64,000 nucleotides of DNA from Rehmannia glutinosa (taxonomy: Eukaryota; Streptophyta; Magnoliopsida; Lamiales; Orobanchaceae): assembly GCA_016081115.2 (NCBI GenBank), contig CM071935.1, positions 49,644,180 to 49,708,179 of the forward strand, read 5' to 3'. The notes below the pieces were generated by a model. It saw only the letters and a program-made list of their open reading frames with translations, did not search any database and was not told where the DNA came from. This document shows positions 23,645 to 35,978 of the stretch, one piece after another (position 1 is the stretch's first letter; each line of letters begins with the position of its first letter). The translations under genes were made by a program, and so were the position numbers.

Positions 23645-25221
23645 TGTTGGTCCCAAGGGGTGTGAGTGTAAGGTTTAGAAGGGGGGGTTGAATAAACCTT
23701 ACCAACATTTCGATTTAGTCCTTTTAATACGTTCAGAGTTAATACTTCACAGCTAAGTCCTTGATGGACAACCAAGTTAGTAGATCAGCAGAGTTAGCCA
23801 CTCAACAGATTCGACTGAGCTGTTGATAGAATAACTCAGCTGTTTTGACTAAAACTTAACTCGACTGTGATAAGTTTTCAGTGGAAGACTTAACACCCTT
23901 GAATTTTGGTTTAAGTTTGTTTTAATACTTGATTATAGCACTTTGTTAATTATCAGCAGGACAACAAATTTATCAGCAGATATCAAAATAATATGCAGTA
24001 ATTAAAATGCTGAAATGTAAATGACACAATAAGTTTTATAGAGGTTCGAAGATGGGGTAATTCTTCTACTCCTCTCTTCTCCAACTCCTGGAGGAATCCA
24101 CTAAGTATTGATCAATGTACAAAGTGGTTATCAGTCCAGATGCATGTCTTGATCACACAGCTGACTTGATCCTTTGGGACTCAGTCTGGAGATGCATTGG
24201 TTACACAGCTGGCTTCTCGTACGACTCAGCTTCTTCACATGGCAGCTGCCTTGCTACTACAACCCACTTGCTCAAGCTTCTTGGATTTGATCACGAAGCC
24301 CTCCAAAAACTTGAGACTCGTTCCACCTTGAACCTTTCTACAATCCTTTGTGGAATGTAGACCCCTTGATTCTTCAAATGTTTCCTCTTCAACAGATTGA
24401 AGTCGTCTTTCCTTCACAGATGAGTGTTGTGTTGGATTGATTTCCTTCGTAATGTAGGCTTGAGGATTGAGCTTAAATAACTTGAGAATATTTCAGGTTA
24501 CAGATATTGCTTTCTTGCTTGTAGTGGTTTTCTCTGGTAATCAAGGTAACCTATTCTCAAGGTGATTTCTCAGCCTTTTATAGTGTTCTTTTGAAAAATT
24601 TGCCCGTTGAAGAGATAGGTTAATTTTCAAAAGACATTGGTGGTCGTTGGCTTGTCTTGTTGCAGTCCTTGGAATTGACATTTCCTCGTATTGAATGAGT
24701 CTTCAGCTTTTCAGAGTTCTGACACAGGTGCAGTGCTTCCCATTGGTTTATTCCTTTTGCACGCTTCTGGGACTGAGCACTTTAAGAAAGGCAGTATGGG
24801 AGTATTACTTGTTTAAGAAATTTTCTTGACTTCTGTGCAACGGATCTCTTTCAGTTGTCTCAACTTGACTGCATTTCCTTGATTTCTCCAGATGACTTCG
24901 AGTCAGCTTCCAATCATTGGATGACTCATCTGTCACATCAACTTGAGACTTGGATATCTTGAATTGACTTGACTGACACTTTACTCAGCTGCACCTTCAG
25001 TCGAGTTCCTGTCTTTTCTTCCTTGCTATACTCAGCTGCCTCACAGCGGAGTCTTCCTTCTAGTCTCCAGTTGACTTCTTGCATGTTCAGGCATAGCTGA
25101 CTTAACTCAGCTCGACCAGCCCTATCTATTACAATGCAAATTACAAAGAAAATGGGGTGCCAACTTTCTATTCTAAGTTTTACATGGCATTCATCAAAAT
25201 CTAAAAATTAATTTCCCAACA
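23645..25221 (-). repeat. 5' LTR of element B
   Basis: 1577 bases, TG...CA on minus (starts TGTTGGGAAATTAATTTTT, ends GGGACCAACA). It is the clean copy against which the corrupted left LTR can be judged. On minus a TATA-like CTATAAAACTTATTG lies near 24040. Flanked on the right by TACAT, the duplication shared with 11514-11518. Confidence 0.92.
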
Positions 25222-26269
25222 TACATTGTCTCAATTTCTAACTGACAATGGATTCATCAAAGGCAAAGTGGACAGAACACTCTTCAGAATTGAAGATGGG
25301 GAGAGTATACTGCTTGTTCAAATATATGTAGATGATATCATTTTTGGATCCACAAACAAAGAGCTATGTGATAAATTTTCAAACCTCATGCAAGGCAAAT
25401 TTGAAATGAGCATGATGGGAGAGCTGACATTCTTCTTAGGACTCCAAGTTAAACAGCTGAAGGATGGAACCTTTATAAGTCAAACAAAGTACACCAGAGA
25501 TTTAATGAAAAAATTTGGTATGGAAGAAAAGTCTTCTGTGAAAATACTAATGAATACATCAGTCAAGATGGACATGGATGCAGATGGCAAGCCTGTGGAT
25601 CAAACAAGATACAAAGCACTTATTGGATCACTGCTCTATCTAACAGCAAGCAGGCCAGACATCACCTTTGCAGTTGGAGTATGTGCAAGATTCCAATCTG
25701 CTGCAAAGGAAAGTCACATGACTGCAGCTAAGAGAATCCTAAGATATTTAAAGGGATGCCAAGAAGTTGGCTTATGGTATCCAAAGGAAGATGGATTCAA
25801 GCTTACTGGTTATTCAGACTCTGACTATGCTAGATGTAGAGTTGACAGGAAAAGTACTTCAGGCACATGTCAAATGCTTGGAAACAGATTGGTTTCCTGG
25901 TTTAGCAAGAAGCAAAACTCAATAGCCACATCCACAGGTGAAACAGAATACATAGCTGTGGGCAGCTGTTGTGCCCAAGTCTTATGGATGAGACAACAAC
26001 TGAGAGATTATGAAATTGAAGAAAAAGAGATTCCAATTATGTGTGATAACACCATTACTATTGCAATCACTCAGAATCCTGTGTTGCATTCGAGAACAAA
26101 GCACATTGATGTCAGATATCATTTTATAAGAGATCATGTTGTAAAGAAAGACATCACTTTGGAATATATCTCAACTGATAAACAGTTAGCTGACATATTC
26201 ACCAAACCCCTATGTGAATCAAGATTTGAAGAGCTTAAGCATGAGCTAGGGCTAATTGAGCTGAGTTGA
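25222..26269 (+). pseudogene. pol: Element A reverse transcriptase C-terminus and RNase H
   Basis: Downstream half of the A pol, open from 25226 to the stop at 26269 although its upstream half is displaced by B. The RT catalytic YVDD is at 25325-25336 (QIYVDDIIFGSTNKEL). RNase H motifs are GYSDSDYARCRVDRKSTSG, then TGETEYIAVGSCCAQVLWMR, TKHIDVRYHFIRDHV and LADIFTKPL. GYSDSDYAR has Arg where Gly is usual. Together with 5' RT pieces near 11460-11518 it restores the reading KALYGLKQAPRA.YDTLSQFL across the duplicated TACAT. Confidence 0.93.
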
Positions 26270-26811
26270 CACTCAGAAGACTCAATGAGAAGAGATGAAA
26301 CATGAAAAGATGAAAACAGAGCAAATCTCATGAATCAGCCAAGTGAATCAGCCGTATAGGAAAGTCAGCTGTATCGAGTTAGCTGATAGCTGAGTCACTA
26401 TACGAATGGAGAGAAGAAGAGTTGAGTCATTTAAGGAGTAAGCTGAGTCATTTATGAGCTAAGTGACAAAAACGCAGTCGTTTTTAATGAGCGAGAATGT
26501 TTTTAAGGATGACGTCAACGTAATTATGACGGGTACAGTCAAAAGCTGCACAGTAAGCATATGATTGAATATAAATGCTGCCGCATTAAATGCAATGAGA
26601 CGTGCTAAATCTGAGCCGTTGATCTCGATCAAAATTCAAAAACCAAAAACACGTCCTTTCATAACCCGTATATACTCATTCGTTCAGTTTTCTCTCTCAC
26701 ACTGAAACTGCTCATCTTCAAAAATAAGAAAGCAAGTCCCTTTTCTCTCTCGAAACCCTACCTGTTCTCAAAGCAAGTTCGTCAAGATTTAATCGGTAAA
26801 ATTCTCTAGAA
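26270..26811 (+). promoter_or_regulatory. Spacer between pol and the extra ORF of A, with promoter-like module
   Basis: No ORF. Paired TGACG words sit at 26510-26514 and 26527-26531 (12-base spacing, the first in the palindrome TGACGTCA). A TATA-like GTATATACT is at 26668-26676, followed by a CT-rich leader (TTTTCTCTCTCACACTG) and the ATG at 26812. The order is conserved in element B. A subgenomic promoter for the extra ORF is inferred, not shown. Confidence 0.5.
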
Positions 26812-29800
26812 ATGGCACCAAAGATAGATTTTGTCAAGTTATCAAAGCAAATCCACTCAGGTTTCTCAGTAGATTTTGAATGCATGATTAAGCAGGGTTC
26901 GGATGCAACCCTTGTAAAGAAAATAACAGATATGTTGGAAAAATCGGGGCTTAAGGCCTTTTTGACGATAGCATACTCGCACACCTACCTGGAAGAGGTG
27001 GTGCAGTTCTATGTGAACGCCGAGGTGCAGGACGAAGGGATTAAGTCCTCCATCCACCGCAAGGACATCATGATCACTGCTAAAGACCTTGCGAGCATCG
27101 CTTGTATTACCGTCGGAGGTATGACGGAGATATACTGGTGATGTGGACTTGGGCTGCTGCATGGAAAGAAGTAGACAAACCCCAGTGTCTTTGTGAAAGT
27201 AGTCTACACAAAAAGAAAAGAAATTCTTTGAAGGACGACTATCACAAGCTGATGGACGTCGTCTCAAAATGCGTGGACATGAAGTTTGGAAGCTTCAATC
27301 AGCTGTCCAAGACCAAGCTGATCATCATGGTTGTGATCATGCAAGGGAAAAAAGTTAACTGGGCTAAGTTCGTATACAACAGACTCTGCCAGAACGTTGC
27401 GAATAAGTCATTCAAGGAAGATCGATCCTTTGGAGGATCACTCGGCTATGGCCTAGTTATTGGCCACTTGATGGAAGTGAAGGCATTCCCCTTCAGCATG
27501 GAAAGTCCTTCCATGTAAACAAGAAGATGTTTAAGGCTAACCTCTCAGGAGCCCTGAAGAGAGCCCATGCGAAGAGGGCGGACACCAGTGAGAGGGAATC
27601 AACTAACCCCGAGGAAACAGCTGTTGCCTCCCCTCCAAAGAATAAAGCTGCATGGAAATAAGATAGCCGCCCCTGTAGCAAAGACAAAAGACGCACTTGC
27701 CCCTGTAGCCGAGTCACCTACCCGAGCAGCCGTGTCTCCTGCCCACGCAGCCGAGGCAGAGAAGGAACCACAAATACCTTCTCTGACCATCAAAAAGAAG
27801 AGGACTGCCAAGCCAAGAAAGGTAGCTCCTCAGTGAAAGAAAGATGCACCGGCCCCCACTGCCAAGGAAGCTGAGGAAGAAGTATCCGAACAAGAACTTC
27901 CTCTGGTAAGGACAAAAAGAAGAAGAAGAATCACCAAGCTCTCAGAGCTTGAGAAGATAGCTGAGTCTGCCACTCAGCTGGAAAAAGTCTCTGAGACTGC
28001 TGATGAAGTGCAGTCTCCAGAAGTTGTTGATGAAACAGCCAAGTCTGCTGAGGCCGATCAACAGAGGCAAAAAGAAGACCCAACTGTGGATAGAACAGCT
28101 GAGGAAGAAGAGGCAACAGAGACATCAAAATCTCCTGATGAAAGAGTTGTGTCTCCACCTGCCCCCGATGCTGCTGAAGGAGCTGAGCAACAGAGTATGT
28201 TGCCTTCCATTCCTGAAAAGGAAGGGCAACAAGAAGACGATGAAGATATATGATGTGATAGTGGTTTCTCCTGTGTACCCAGACATTCAGCGTCGTCTGC
28301 GTGAATAGCGGGCATGGAAGCTGAGTCACTCGAGGGTACAATTTGAACGCCCGAATTCATTGAGAAAGAGGAAGAATTACTGAATTTCCTAGGATTTACC
28401 ACCGTGATTCAGGCACTTGATGAAGATAACTACCTGGACATCTTGCATATCTTCAAGGAAAAAGAAAAGGAGAGATTAGCAGAGGAAGCTGAAGCTCGTG
28501 AGAAAGCCAGCATTTGTCCTCTCACTGGAACCAGCGACCATTCTCATCCTCACCTTGACATGCTCTCAGACAGTGATGAGGACATGGATCCTATTGCTGC
28601 ACAGGAAAAGTTGGACATGCAGCAAGCCATGCGGGAATCCACATTGATGCATGAGCAAGAGCTGATGGAAGGACCAGGAGAGTCTTCCAAATCACAGCTG
28701 GAGATTGATCCGTTGGGAGTGGTACAACAGATTGCCACAGTTATTGCTGCAACCACTTACCCAGCTCACTCAGAGGACGGATCTAAGGGAACTGGAGATG
28801 ACACTGGGAACTTGGGCACCCAAGTTGAGCCAATTCCTGTTGAAGGTGTCTTACCACCGCCCCACTACCGAGCACTCAAAGGAAAGCAAAGGAGTCTAGA
28901 GCAGAGTGACCCCAACATAAGTCACTCAGTTGGTGCGCTAGCTGAGGGGGAAACTCACTCCACTGCAGCTAGGTCGGAGGATGCTGCAGATGACTCCACA
29001 ATGCAGAAATGAGGCGAAGTGGAGAAAGAAAAAGAAATAGAACAACAGCAAGTTGTCACTTGACGGCTCGACATTAAGTCTGTCTCAGCTGATTTGCCAA
29101 CAGCTTTGCAGGCTAAGGACGCTGCTGATGCAGTCGAGGCACAAGATGGATCTGCCCCAGGAGTTAACACTCTGGGCAATGAAAGTGCAATCCATGGAGT
29201 TGAGACTCATGTGGATGCCACTGCAGAAGACCCTAAGACAGTTGCATCTGTCGAAGGGAATGTACAAGGCCTTGCTGCAGTTGAGACTGCAGGAGGTATT
29301 GAAGGCCCAAGGGAGGTTGAGACTTCCCTGGGTAAAGAGACGGAAATGCAGAACATCCATCCTGTTCACATTGAAGAAACTGAGAAGGAGATAAGTGCTC
29401 TTCATGATTCCCAAAACAACCCTGACATATCTTTTCTAGGATCTGATGATGAAGCTGAGTCCACCCCTGCTGCACATCAAAAATACTCAGCTGAGGATGT
29501 TCTTCCAAGTACGAGTAAGCCAGATTTCAAAGCTGCTCAACAAATGTTCAATTTTGATGATGAGCCAAGCCCTCAAGTCTCATCATCTTCTGATGACGCT
29601 ACTGATACGGCCGAGGAACAACAAACTCAAAAGGACAAGAAAGCTGAGACCGAAGAAGCTGTTGAGACAGCTGAGGCTCAGCCAGCTGAGTCAATACCAT
29701 CAAAGGCCCCAGCTGAATCACAGTCAATCACAAGCAGGCTTCCGGCTGCGTCAGAAGCTAGAAACGACCTCTTGTACGATTTCACATGTACGGGATGATG

Positions 29801-31406
29801 CATTTGAAGAGACCTTCCCATTTTCAATCGAGCTACCTACACTGGAAGCAGAAACTGCAAAAGAACAGAAGAAGTACTCTGCACGCAAAGAACCCATCAT
29901 CCCTACTGACTCCATTGTACCAGCAGAATTCAATTTCGAAGTTGAATGGCCGCCAGCTGAATCGAAAGTAACAGCTGAAATCCATGAAGTCTGCAAGAAA
30001 ATCTGCAGAGAGATTGAGAGGATCGAACAGCATCAGGCCTCATTCGACATGCGACTGGACAATCGAGATGCTACCCTCACAGCCGACTTGAGAGGGATAG
30101 TGATAAGAATCAGGGAGTGGTGTCAGCAACAATCTACTATGCGTCTCGAACAAGTTCATTACTTCAAGGCACTCTATAACAGGATGCTTGTTTGGAGCGC
30201 AGAAAATGCTGATATGAAGCAGAGAATGCAGGAGTACATTGAGAGGTTGCATGCCTCTCACAAAACCAAAATGGAGCTGCTGTAGGAGTTTCAGAAGAAA
30301 GAAATTCTACGACTTGAGGAGACTATGAATGCCAAATTCAGTCTCCTCATGGCTGAAATGAAACTGGTTACAGCTGAGTCGAAGGCCACCCGTTCTAAAT
30401 TTCGTACAACCTATGCCGCAGCCGACTCCAAGCAGAATTCAGCCATCAGCCGACTGGACTTCATGCATGCTGGAATGTTTCCAGGGGTTCCTCTCTCCTT
30501 TGATGATGCCAAAAAGGGGGAAGAAGAATACCTGAAGAGTTTGAAAGAGACAACTGCTGTAGAGAAGAAAGATGCAGCTGTTGAGAAGAGGAAAGAAAAA
30601 GGAAAAACTGTTGAGGGGGAAAGGTCAAAGGATGTGACCTTAATGCTTGCTGAAACCCCTGAGCAAGGTCATGTCACAGCCAGCATAATCAGCAAACTTC
30701 CTGTAACTCTGCCGCACTATCACTCTGCTGTGCCCATGTCTCATAAGAAAAAGATTGTAGAAGCAGAGATGGAGGATTTCGACAAAAGAAAGGATGTCCG
30801 TGTTGAACAGATGTTAAAACAATTTGGAGGCATTCCGGCAGGAAAAGATACTGATGCCATTCCAGATGACGGACAAGAGCCAAGATCTGTTGAAGAATTC
30901 AAAACGCTCGAGTTCGAAGGATATTTCAAAAACATGTCCATAGCCCAAGCCTGGGACTTGTACTGGGAGAAAGGTCTAAAGCTGTGTGAAGAAGGCGGGC
31001 GGTAGCAGACTACTAGCGAGTCACTCTGCTTTGTAAGAAGACTCCGGTACAATATACGCCCAGAAAAGAAGGAAGAAGTGGTGGAGGTGGAGGTTTTAAA
31101 CCTAGACCTCTACCCAAAAATATTGAATATGTAGATCCAGGCAAGAAAGGAAGGATCTACTAGGCTCGATATGATGCTATAGCCAATCTGGAAGTGGAGA
31201 GGAAAAATGCTGAATATGTAAAGAGGATTGAAGAGGAAAATAAAAGGCAAGATCAGCTGTGACAAGAAAGACAAGAAAGAAAAAGAAGAGATGAACCTGC
31301 GAAGAGAGCTTACGAGAAGAAGAAATCAGCTGAAGAGGAAAAGCAAAGAAAGAGAGCTGCTGAAGACATAGCTGAAGAAGATATAAGGAGGCAACGAAGG
31401 CGATGA
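26812..31406 (+). pseudogene. Element A extra ORF downstream of pol (very long, frame-broken)
   Basis: The ATG at 26812 opens MAPKIDFVKLSKQIHSGFSV. The N-terminal globular part (VVQFYVNAEVQDEGIKSSIH, GSFNQLSKTKLIIMVVIM) is broken near 27115 and 27518. A basic, Pro/Ala-rich segment follows. Then comes an acidic region (28404-29012, EAREKASICPLTGTSDHSHP), a second acidic repeat-like region (29094-29798) and a coiled-coil C-terminal third (29800-31005, NADMKQRMQEYIERLHASHK). The basic tail ends with a stop at 31404-31406. Architecture and wording match the B copy on the other strand. No membrane segment seen. It sits where Sireviruses carry an env-like ORF. Function unknown. Confidence 0.75.
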
Positions 31407-31676
31407 AGTGTTGCTGCCAACCCCTTCATGTATTTTTCTTTTGTAAATACATATGTATGTAAGTCTTCTGTACATTTAATGAAAAATCTGTATTTTGCGT
31501 AGATATAGTATATGCTCTGATTGCTCTGATACACATTGTAAACAGCTGTGTAAAGAACAAGAATGATATGATCAATAAAATGATCTATTCAACACATACA
31601 TTCTTTGTTTCTGCATTGTCTGTATGTATCTGTGCTATTTACATTTTACTTAATTTTGTTAAGTTTTGGCATCATC

Positions 31677-31690
31677 AAAAAGGGGGAAAT
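31677..31690 (+). other. Polypurine tract of element A
   Basis: AAAAAGGGGGAAAT sits immediately before the 3' LTR start TGTTGGGAAATTTG. This PPT form is typical of SIRE-type copia elements. Confidence 0.9.
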
Positions 31691-33233
31691 TGTTGGGAAA
31701 TTTGTTGTTTAGATTTGATGAATGCCATGTAAAACTTAGACTAGAAAGTTGGCACCCCATTTTCCTTATAAATTGTATTGTAATAGATAGGGCTGTATGA
31801 GCTGAGTCAAGTCAGCTATGCCTGGGAATACAAGAAGTCAACTGAAGACTAGAATGAAGACTCCGCTGTGAAGCAGCTGAGTGTGGAAAGGAAGAGATGT
31901 CAAGAACTCGACTGAAGGAGTATCGGCTGTGATACAGCTGTATGGAGAGTCAGTCAAGTCAACCAATGAAGCCAAGTCAAGTTGAAGTGACAGATGAGTC
32001 TTTCAATCATTGGAGCAGACTCAAGTCACCTGGGGAAAAGGCAGCTGCAAAGAGGAGTTAACTGAAAAGAATCCGTTGCACAAAAGTCAAGAATATTACT
32101 TAAACAAGTAATACTTCCATGCTTCCATGTCTTAAAGTGCTCAGTCCCAGAAGCGTGCAAAAGGAATAAACCAATGGGAAGCACTGCACCTCGTGTCAGA
32201 TTGTGAAAAGCTGATCATTCATTTAATACGAGGAAATGTCAACATCAAAGACTGCAACAAGACAAGCCAACAAACACAAGTGATTTTTGAAAATCAGCTT
32301 ATCTCTTCAATGGACAAATTTTTGAAAACTCACTATAAAAGGCCGAGGAATCACATTGAGAAAAAGGTGACCTTGATTACCTTGCATACCTGAGATAACA
32401 AGCATTATTCATACTGTAACCTGCAAAACATTCTCAAGTTATTCTAGCAAAATCCTCAAGCTTAAATCTCGAAGGAAATCGATCCAACACTAAGCTATGA
32501 AGGAAAGACAACTTCAAACTGTTGAAGAGGGAACTTTTGAAGAAGCAAAAGGGGTCTACTTTCCAAGGAGGATTGTAGAAAGGTCAAGGTCGAACCAATC
32601 TCAAGGTATTGGAGGGCTTCGTGATCAAATCCAAGAAGCTTGAGAAAGTGAGCTAAAGTAGCAAGGCAGTCGCCCTGTGATGTAGCTGAGTCGGACGAGA
32701 AGCCAGCTGTGTGACCAAGGCGTCTCCAGACTGAGTCCCAAATGAGCAAGTCAGTTGTGTGATCAAGACTTGTATCTGGATTGAAAACCACTTTGTACTC
32801 TGATCATTACTTAGTGGATTCCTCCAGGAGTTGGAGAAGAGAGGAGTAGAAGAATTACCCCATCTTCGAACCTCTATAAAAATTATTGTGTCATTTACAT
32901 TTTAGCATTTTATTTCTGCATATACTGATAAGTAACTAAGTGCTACAATCATGTGTTTAAAACAAATTAAATCAAATTAAAGGGTGTTAAGTCTTCCGCT
33001 GAAAATCTCATCACAACCAAGTTAAGGTTTAGACTAAACAGCTGAGTTATTCTATCAACAGCTCAATCGAGTCTGTTGAGTGGCTAACTCTACTGGTTAA
33101 CTAACTTAGCTATCCCCCAAGAACTTAGCTGTGTATTAACTATGTAATATTTTAAAAGGACTAAAATCGAAAAGTTGGTAAGGTTTATTCAACCCCCCCT
33201 TCTAAACCTTACTCACACCCCTTGGGACCTACA
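31691..33233 (+). repeat. 3' LTR of element A (complete)
   Basis: 1543 bases, starting TGTTGGGAAAT and ending GGGACCTACA. A TATA-like CTCTATAAAAATTATT is near 32871. Positions 32110-33233 align with 1-1073. It is followed directly by the RNase H frame of element C, so 33233 is the insertion boundary. The matching end and target duplication lie left of the window. Confidence 0.92.
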
Positions 33234-34390
33234 CGATGTACTCTTCCCGTCAACTCTACATCCAGCATAATCTGAGTCTGAGTATCCTACCAGCTTGAAT
33301 CCTCATTCCTTTGGATACCATAAACCAACTTCTTGGCATCCCTTCAAGTACCTTAGGATTCTCTTAGCTGCAGTCATTTGACCATTTTTTGGTGCAGATA
33401 GAAATCTAGCACATACACCTACTGCAAAGGTGATGTCTGGCCTGCTTGCTGTTAGATAGAGTAATGATCCAATGAGGGCTCTATATCAAGTTTGATCAAC
33501 AACTTTGCCATCTGCATCCATGTCCATCTTGACTGATGTATTTTTGGAATCTTCACTGATGACTTCTCTTCCATACAAAACTTCTTCATTAAATCTAGTA
33601 TACTTAGTTTGTCTTATGAAGGTTGCATCCTTCAATTGCTTGACTTGAAGTCCTAAGAAGAAAGTTAGCTCTCCCATCATGCCCATCTCAAATTTTCCTT
33701 GCATAAAGTTTGAGAACTTGTCACACAGCTCTTTGTTTGTGGATCCAAAGATGATATCATCCACATACATTTGAACGAGCAGTATACTCTCTCCATCTTA
33801 AATCCTGAAGAGTGTACCATCAACCTTGCCTTTGGTGAATCCATTGTCAATTAGAAACTGAGACAATGTATCATACCATGCTCTTGGTGCTTGTTTCAAT
33901 CCATACAATGCTTTCTTGAGCTTGTAGACTTTATCTCCTATTGTTTTCTGCTCAAAACCTGGAGGTTGTTCAACATAGACTTCTTCCTCTAACAGTCCAT
34001 TTAGAAATGCACTCTTCACATCCATTTGATATACAATGAAGTTCTTGTGTTCAACATATGCAAGAAACATCTTTATTGCTTCCAATCTGGCAACAGGATC
34101 AAAGGTTTCATCAAAATCTATTCCTTCTTCTTGGAAATACCCTTTGTCTACCAATCTTGCTTTGTTTCTTACTACAGATCCTTCCTCATTCATCTTGTTT
34201 CTGAATACCCACTTAGTACCAATAACATTTTGGTGGGTTGGCATTTGAACTAATTTTCATACTTTGTTTCTCTCAAACTGATTCAGCTCTTCTTGCATGG
34301 CTTGAATCCAATGTGTGTCTTCCAATGCTTGAGACACATCTTTAGGCTCTATTTGGGAAATGAAACAAGTGAACATTGCTTCATGTTGTG
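33234..34390 (-). pseudogene. pol: Element C reverse transcriptase and start of RNase H
   Basis: The frame 34244-33798 holds the RT N-terminal half (TKWVFRNKMNEEGSVV, YQMDVKSAFLNGLLEEE, KALYGLKQAPRAWYDTLSQF). The frame 33770-33486 holds YVDD (33767-33756) and MGELTFFLGLQVKQLKDATF. An in-frame stop near 33800 separates them. RNase H begins (GYSDSDYAGCRVDGKST) and is cut at 33234 by the end of A. Confidence 0.88.
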
Positions 34391-34397
34391 CTCTAGA

Positions 34398-35978
34398 TCA
34401 GGTTCTTATGCCATCTCTAACATCTCCAATAATTAACTCAGGTGGATGGTCTCTCAGCCATCTCACATCAGGTTGGAGTAAGTCTGCTGGATTCAGCCGC
34501 CTTGCAGCTAAGTTATCTTGAATAGCTTCTTCATCTTCATTTAGATGTAGACCTTCCAGGTGTCTTTGAGATTCAGCTATATCATCATCATCATCAGGGT
34601 TGAGTGCTCTTACTTTTGCTTCAACATAAGGACTCTTCTGCATAGTTGGCTGATTTTGCTTATTAGCTAACTCATCAACATCTTCTCTATTCATATTTGG
34701 CTAATCAAACATCACAAAGATAAACTCTTCTGTGACCATAGTCCTCTTGTTTAGCACTTTCTAGGCTTTACTCTCAGCTGAGTATCCTAAGAAGATACCT
34801 TCATCAGCTTTAGCATCAAAAGCCTTCAAATTATCCTTGCCATTGTTGTGGATGAAACATTTACATCCAAACATATTGAAATATCCAACATTTGGCTTTC
34901 TCCCTGTCCAAATCTCATAGGAAGTCTTGGTTAATTGCCTATTGATCATGCATCTATTCTGAGTATATCATGCTGTATTTATGGCTTCAGCCCAAAATCT
35001 CTTAGGCAGTCCAACTTCAGCTACCATTGTCCTTGCAGCTTCCTTGAGAGTTCTGTTCTTTCTTTCAGCTACTCCATTCTGCTGTGGAGTCCTTGCTGCT
35101 GATAACTCATGAGCAATACAATTTTCAACACAATACCGAGTTATAATCCCATTGACAAACTCAGTTCCCCTGTCAGATCTTATTTTTATAATAGTTTGAC
35201 TCTTCTCATTTTGAACTCTCTCATCAGCTCAGGCAACTTCTGCAGTGTTTCCTTCTTTTTACAAATGAATTGTCCATGTATATCTTAATAGTCATCCACC
35301 ACCACTAAGGTGTATTTCTTTCCACTGATGCTAGTTGGCTCAACAGAACCAAATAGATCCATATGCAATAGAGTCAATATCCTGGTTGAAGATGGACTTG
35401 GCTTATCCTTGAATGATGATTTGATTTGCTTTCCCATCTGGCATGCATCACATATGCTTTCTTTCTTGTACACTGAGTCTGGCAATCCTTCCACAAGATG
35501 ACTCCTTGCAAGCTTGTTTATTGTCTTGAAGTTCAGATGACTCAGCTTCTTGTGCCACAACCAACTGGATTCGGCCGTACTCTTTGCCAGCAAACATGTG
35601 CTTGGTGTAGCAGTAGACCAATTCACTACATACATATTCTTTTGTCTTGTTGCTTGCAGCATAATTTCATTAGATTCAACATCTTTGATCTAGCATATCC
35701 CCATGTTGTATCCTATATTGTAGACTTTGTCACAAAGTTGGCTGATGCTTAATAGATTGAAGTTGAGACCTTCAACATAAGCAACATATGTGATCTCTAG
35801 TCCATTGTTCTTGATGGATCATGTGCCTTTGATCTCCCATGGACCTTCATTTTCTCAAAATATAACTTTAGCACCTTTGATCTCCTTGAATTTTGGCAGA
35901 TTTCTTTTATTCCCTGAAATATGTCTGGAACAACCACTATCCATGTACCAGGTTCCTTGGCACTCAGCTGTTCTTTGA
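34398..35978 (-). pseudogene. pol: Element C protease and integrase
   Basis: The protease site WYMDSGCSRHISGNKRN lies near 35945-35900. The integrase part 35662-35285 shows WHKKLSHLN, CDACQMGKQ and LHMDLFG. The DDE core and PQQNGVAE-like sequence continue in other frames between 35285 and 34950. The C-terminal GIFLGYSAESKA is at 34949-34761 and a linker at 34694-34398. Several stops and frameshifts make it non-functional. The gag-pol junction is deleted here, so the double stop of A and B cannot be checked in C. Confidence 0.85.

Larger units (their letters stand above)
11519..25221 (-). mobile_element. Element B: Sirevirus-like copia element nested in A, lacking RNase H
   Basis: Minus-strand element inserted in the RT of A at TATGATACAT/TGTCTCAATTT. 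The 5-bp duplication TACAT is present on both sides (11514-11518 and 25222-25226). From right to left it has the 5' LTR, PBS, gag, protease-integrase, a truncated RT, the extra ORF, a PPT and the 3' LTR. It is a close relative of A and C. A deletion joins RT at GLKQAP directly to sequence that follows the pol stop in A, so the YVDD active site and RNase H are gone. It could only have moved after this loss by help in trans. Confidence 0.9.
1..33233 (+). mobile_element. Element A: Sirevirus-like Ty1/copia retrotransposon, 5' end outside the window
   Basis: Outer plus-strand element. In order it has the end of a 5' LTR, an initiator-Met PBS, gag, protease-integrase, the start of RT, two nested insertions (D at about 5232-11015 and B at 11519-25221), the rest of RT and RNase H, a long extra ORF, a polypurine tract and a full 3' LTR. 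The two LTRs are clearly the same sequence with scattered differences. Sirevirus/SIRE assignment rests on the long gag, the ORF after pol and the PPT; this is family knowledge plus inference. A ends at 33233 inside the RNase H reading frame of element C, so A inserted into C. The extra ORF is the part most unlike ordinary copia elements. Coding parts carry many stops and frameshifts, so A is defective. Confidence 0.88.

Noticed and set aside
26718..29508. Minus-strand open frames opposite the extra ORF of A
   Set aside because: They have no similarity among themselves or to known domains and mirror the plus-strand coding bias.
26812..31406. Calling the extra ORF a true envelope glycoprotein
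   Set aside because: No signal peptide, membrane segment or glycoprotein-like cysteine pattern is visible; only its position after pol recalls env.
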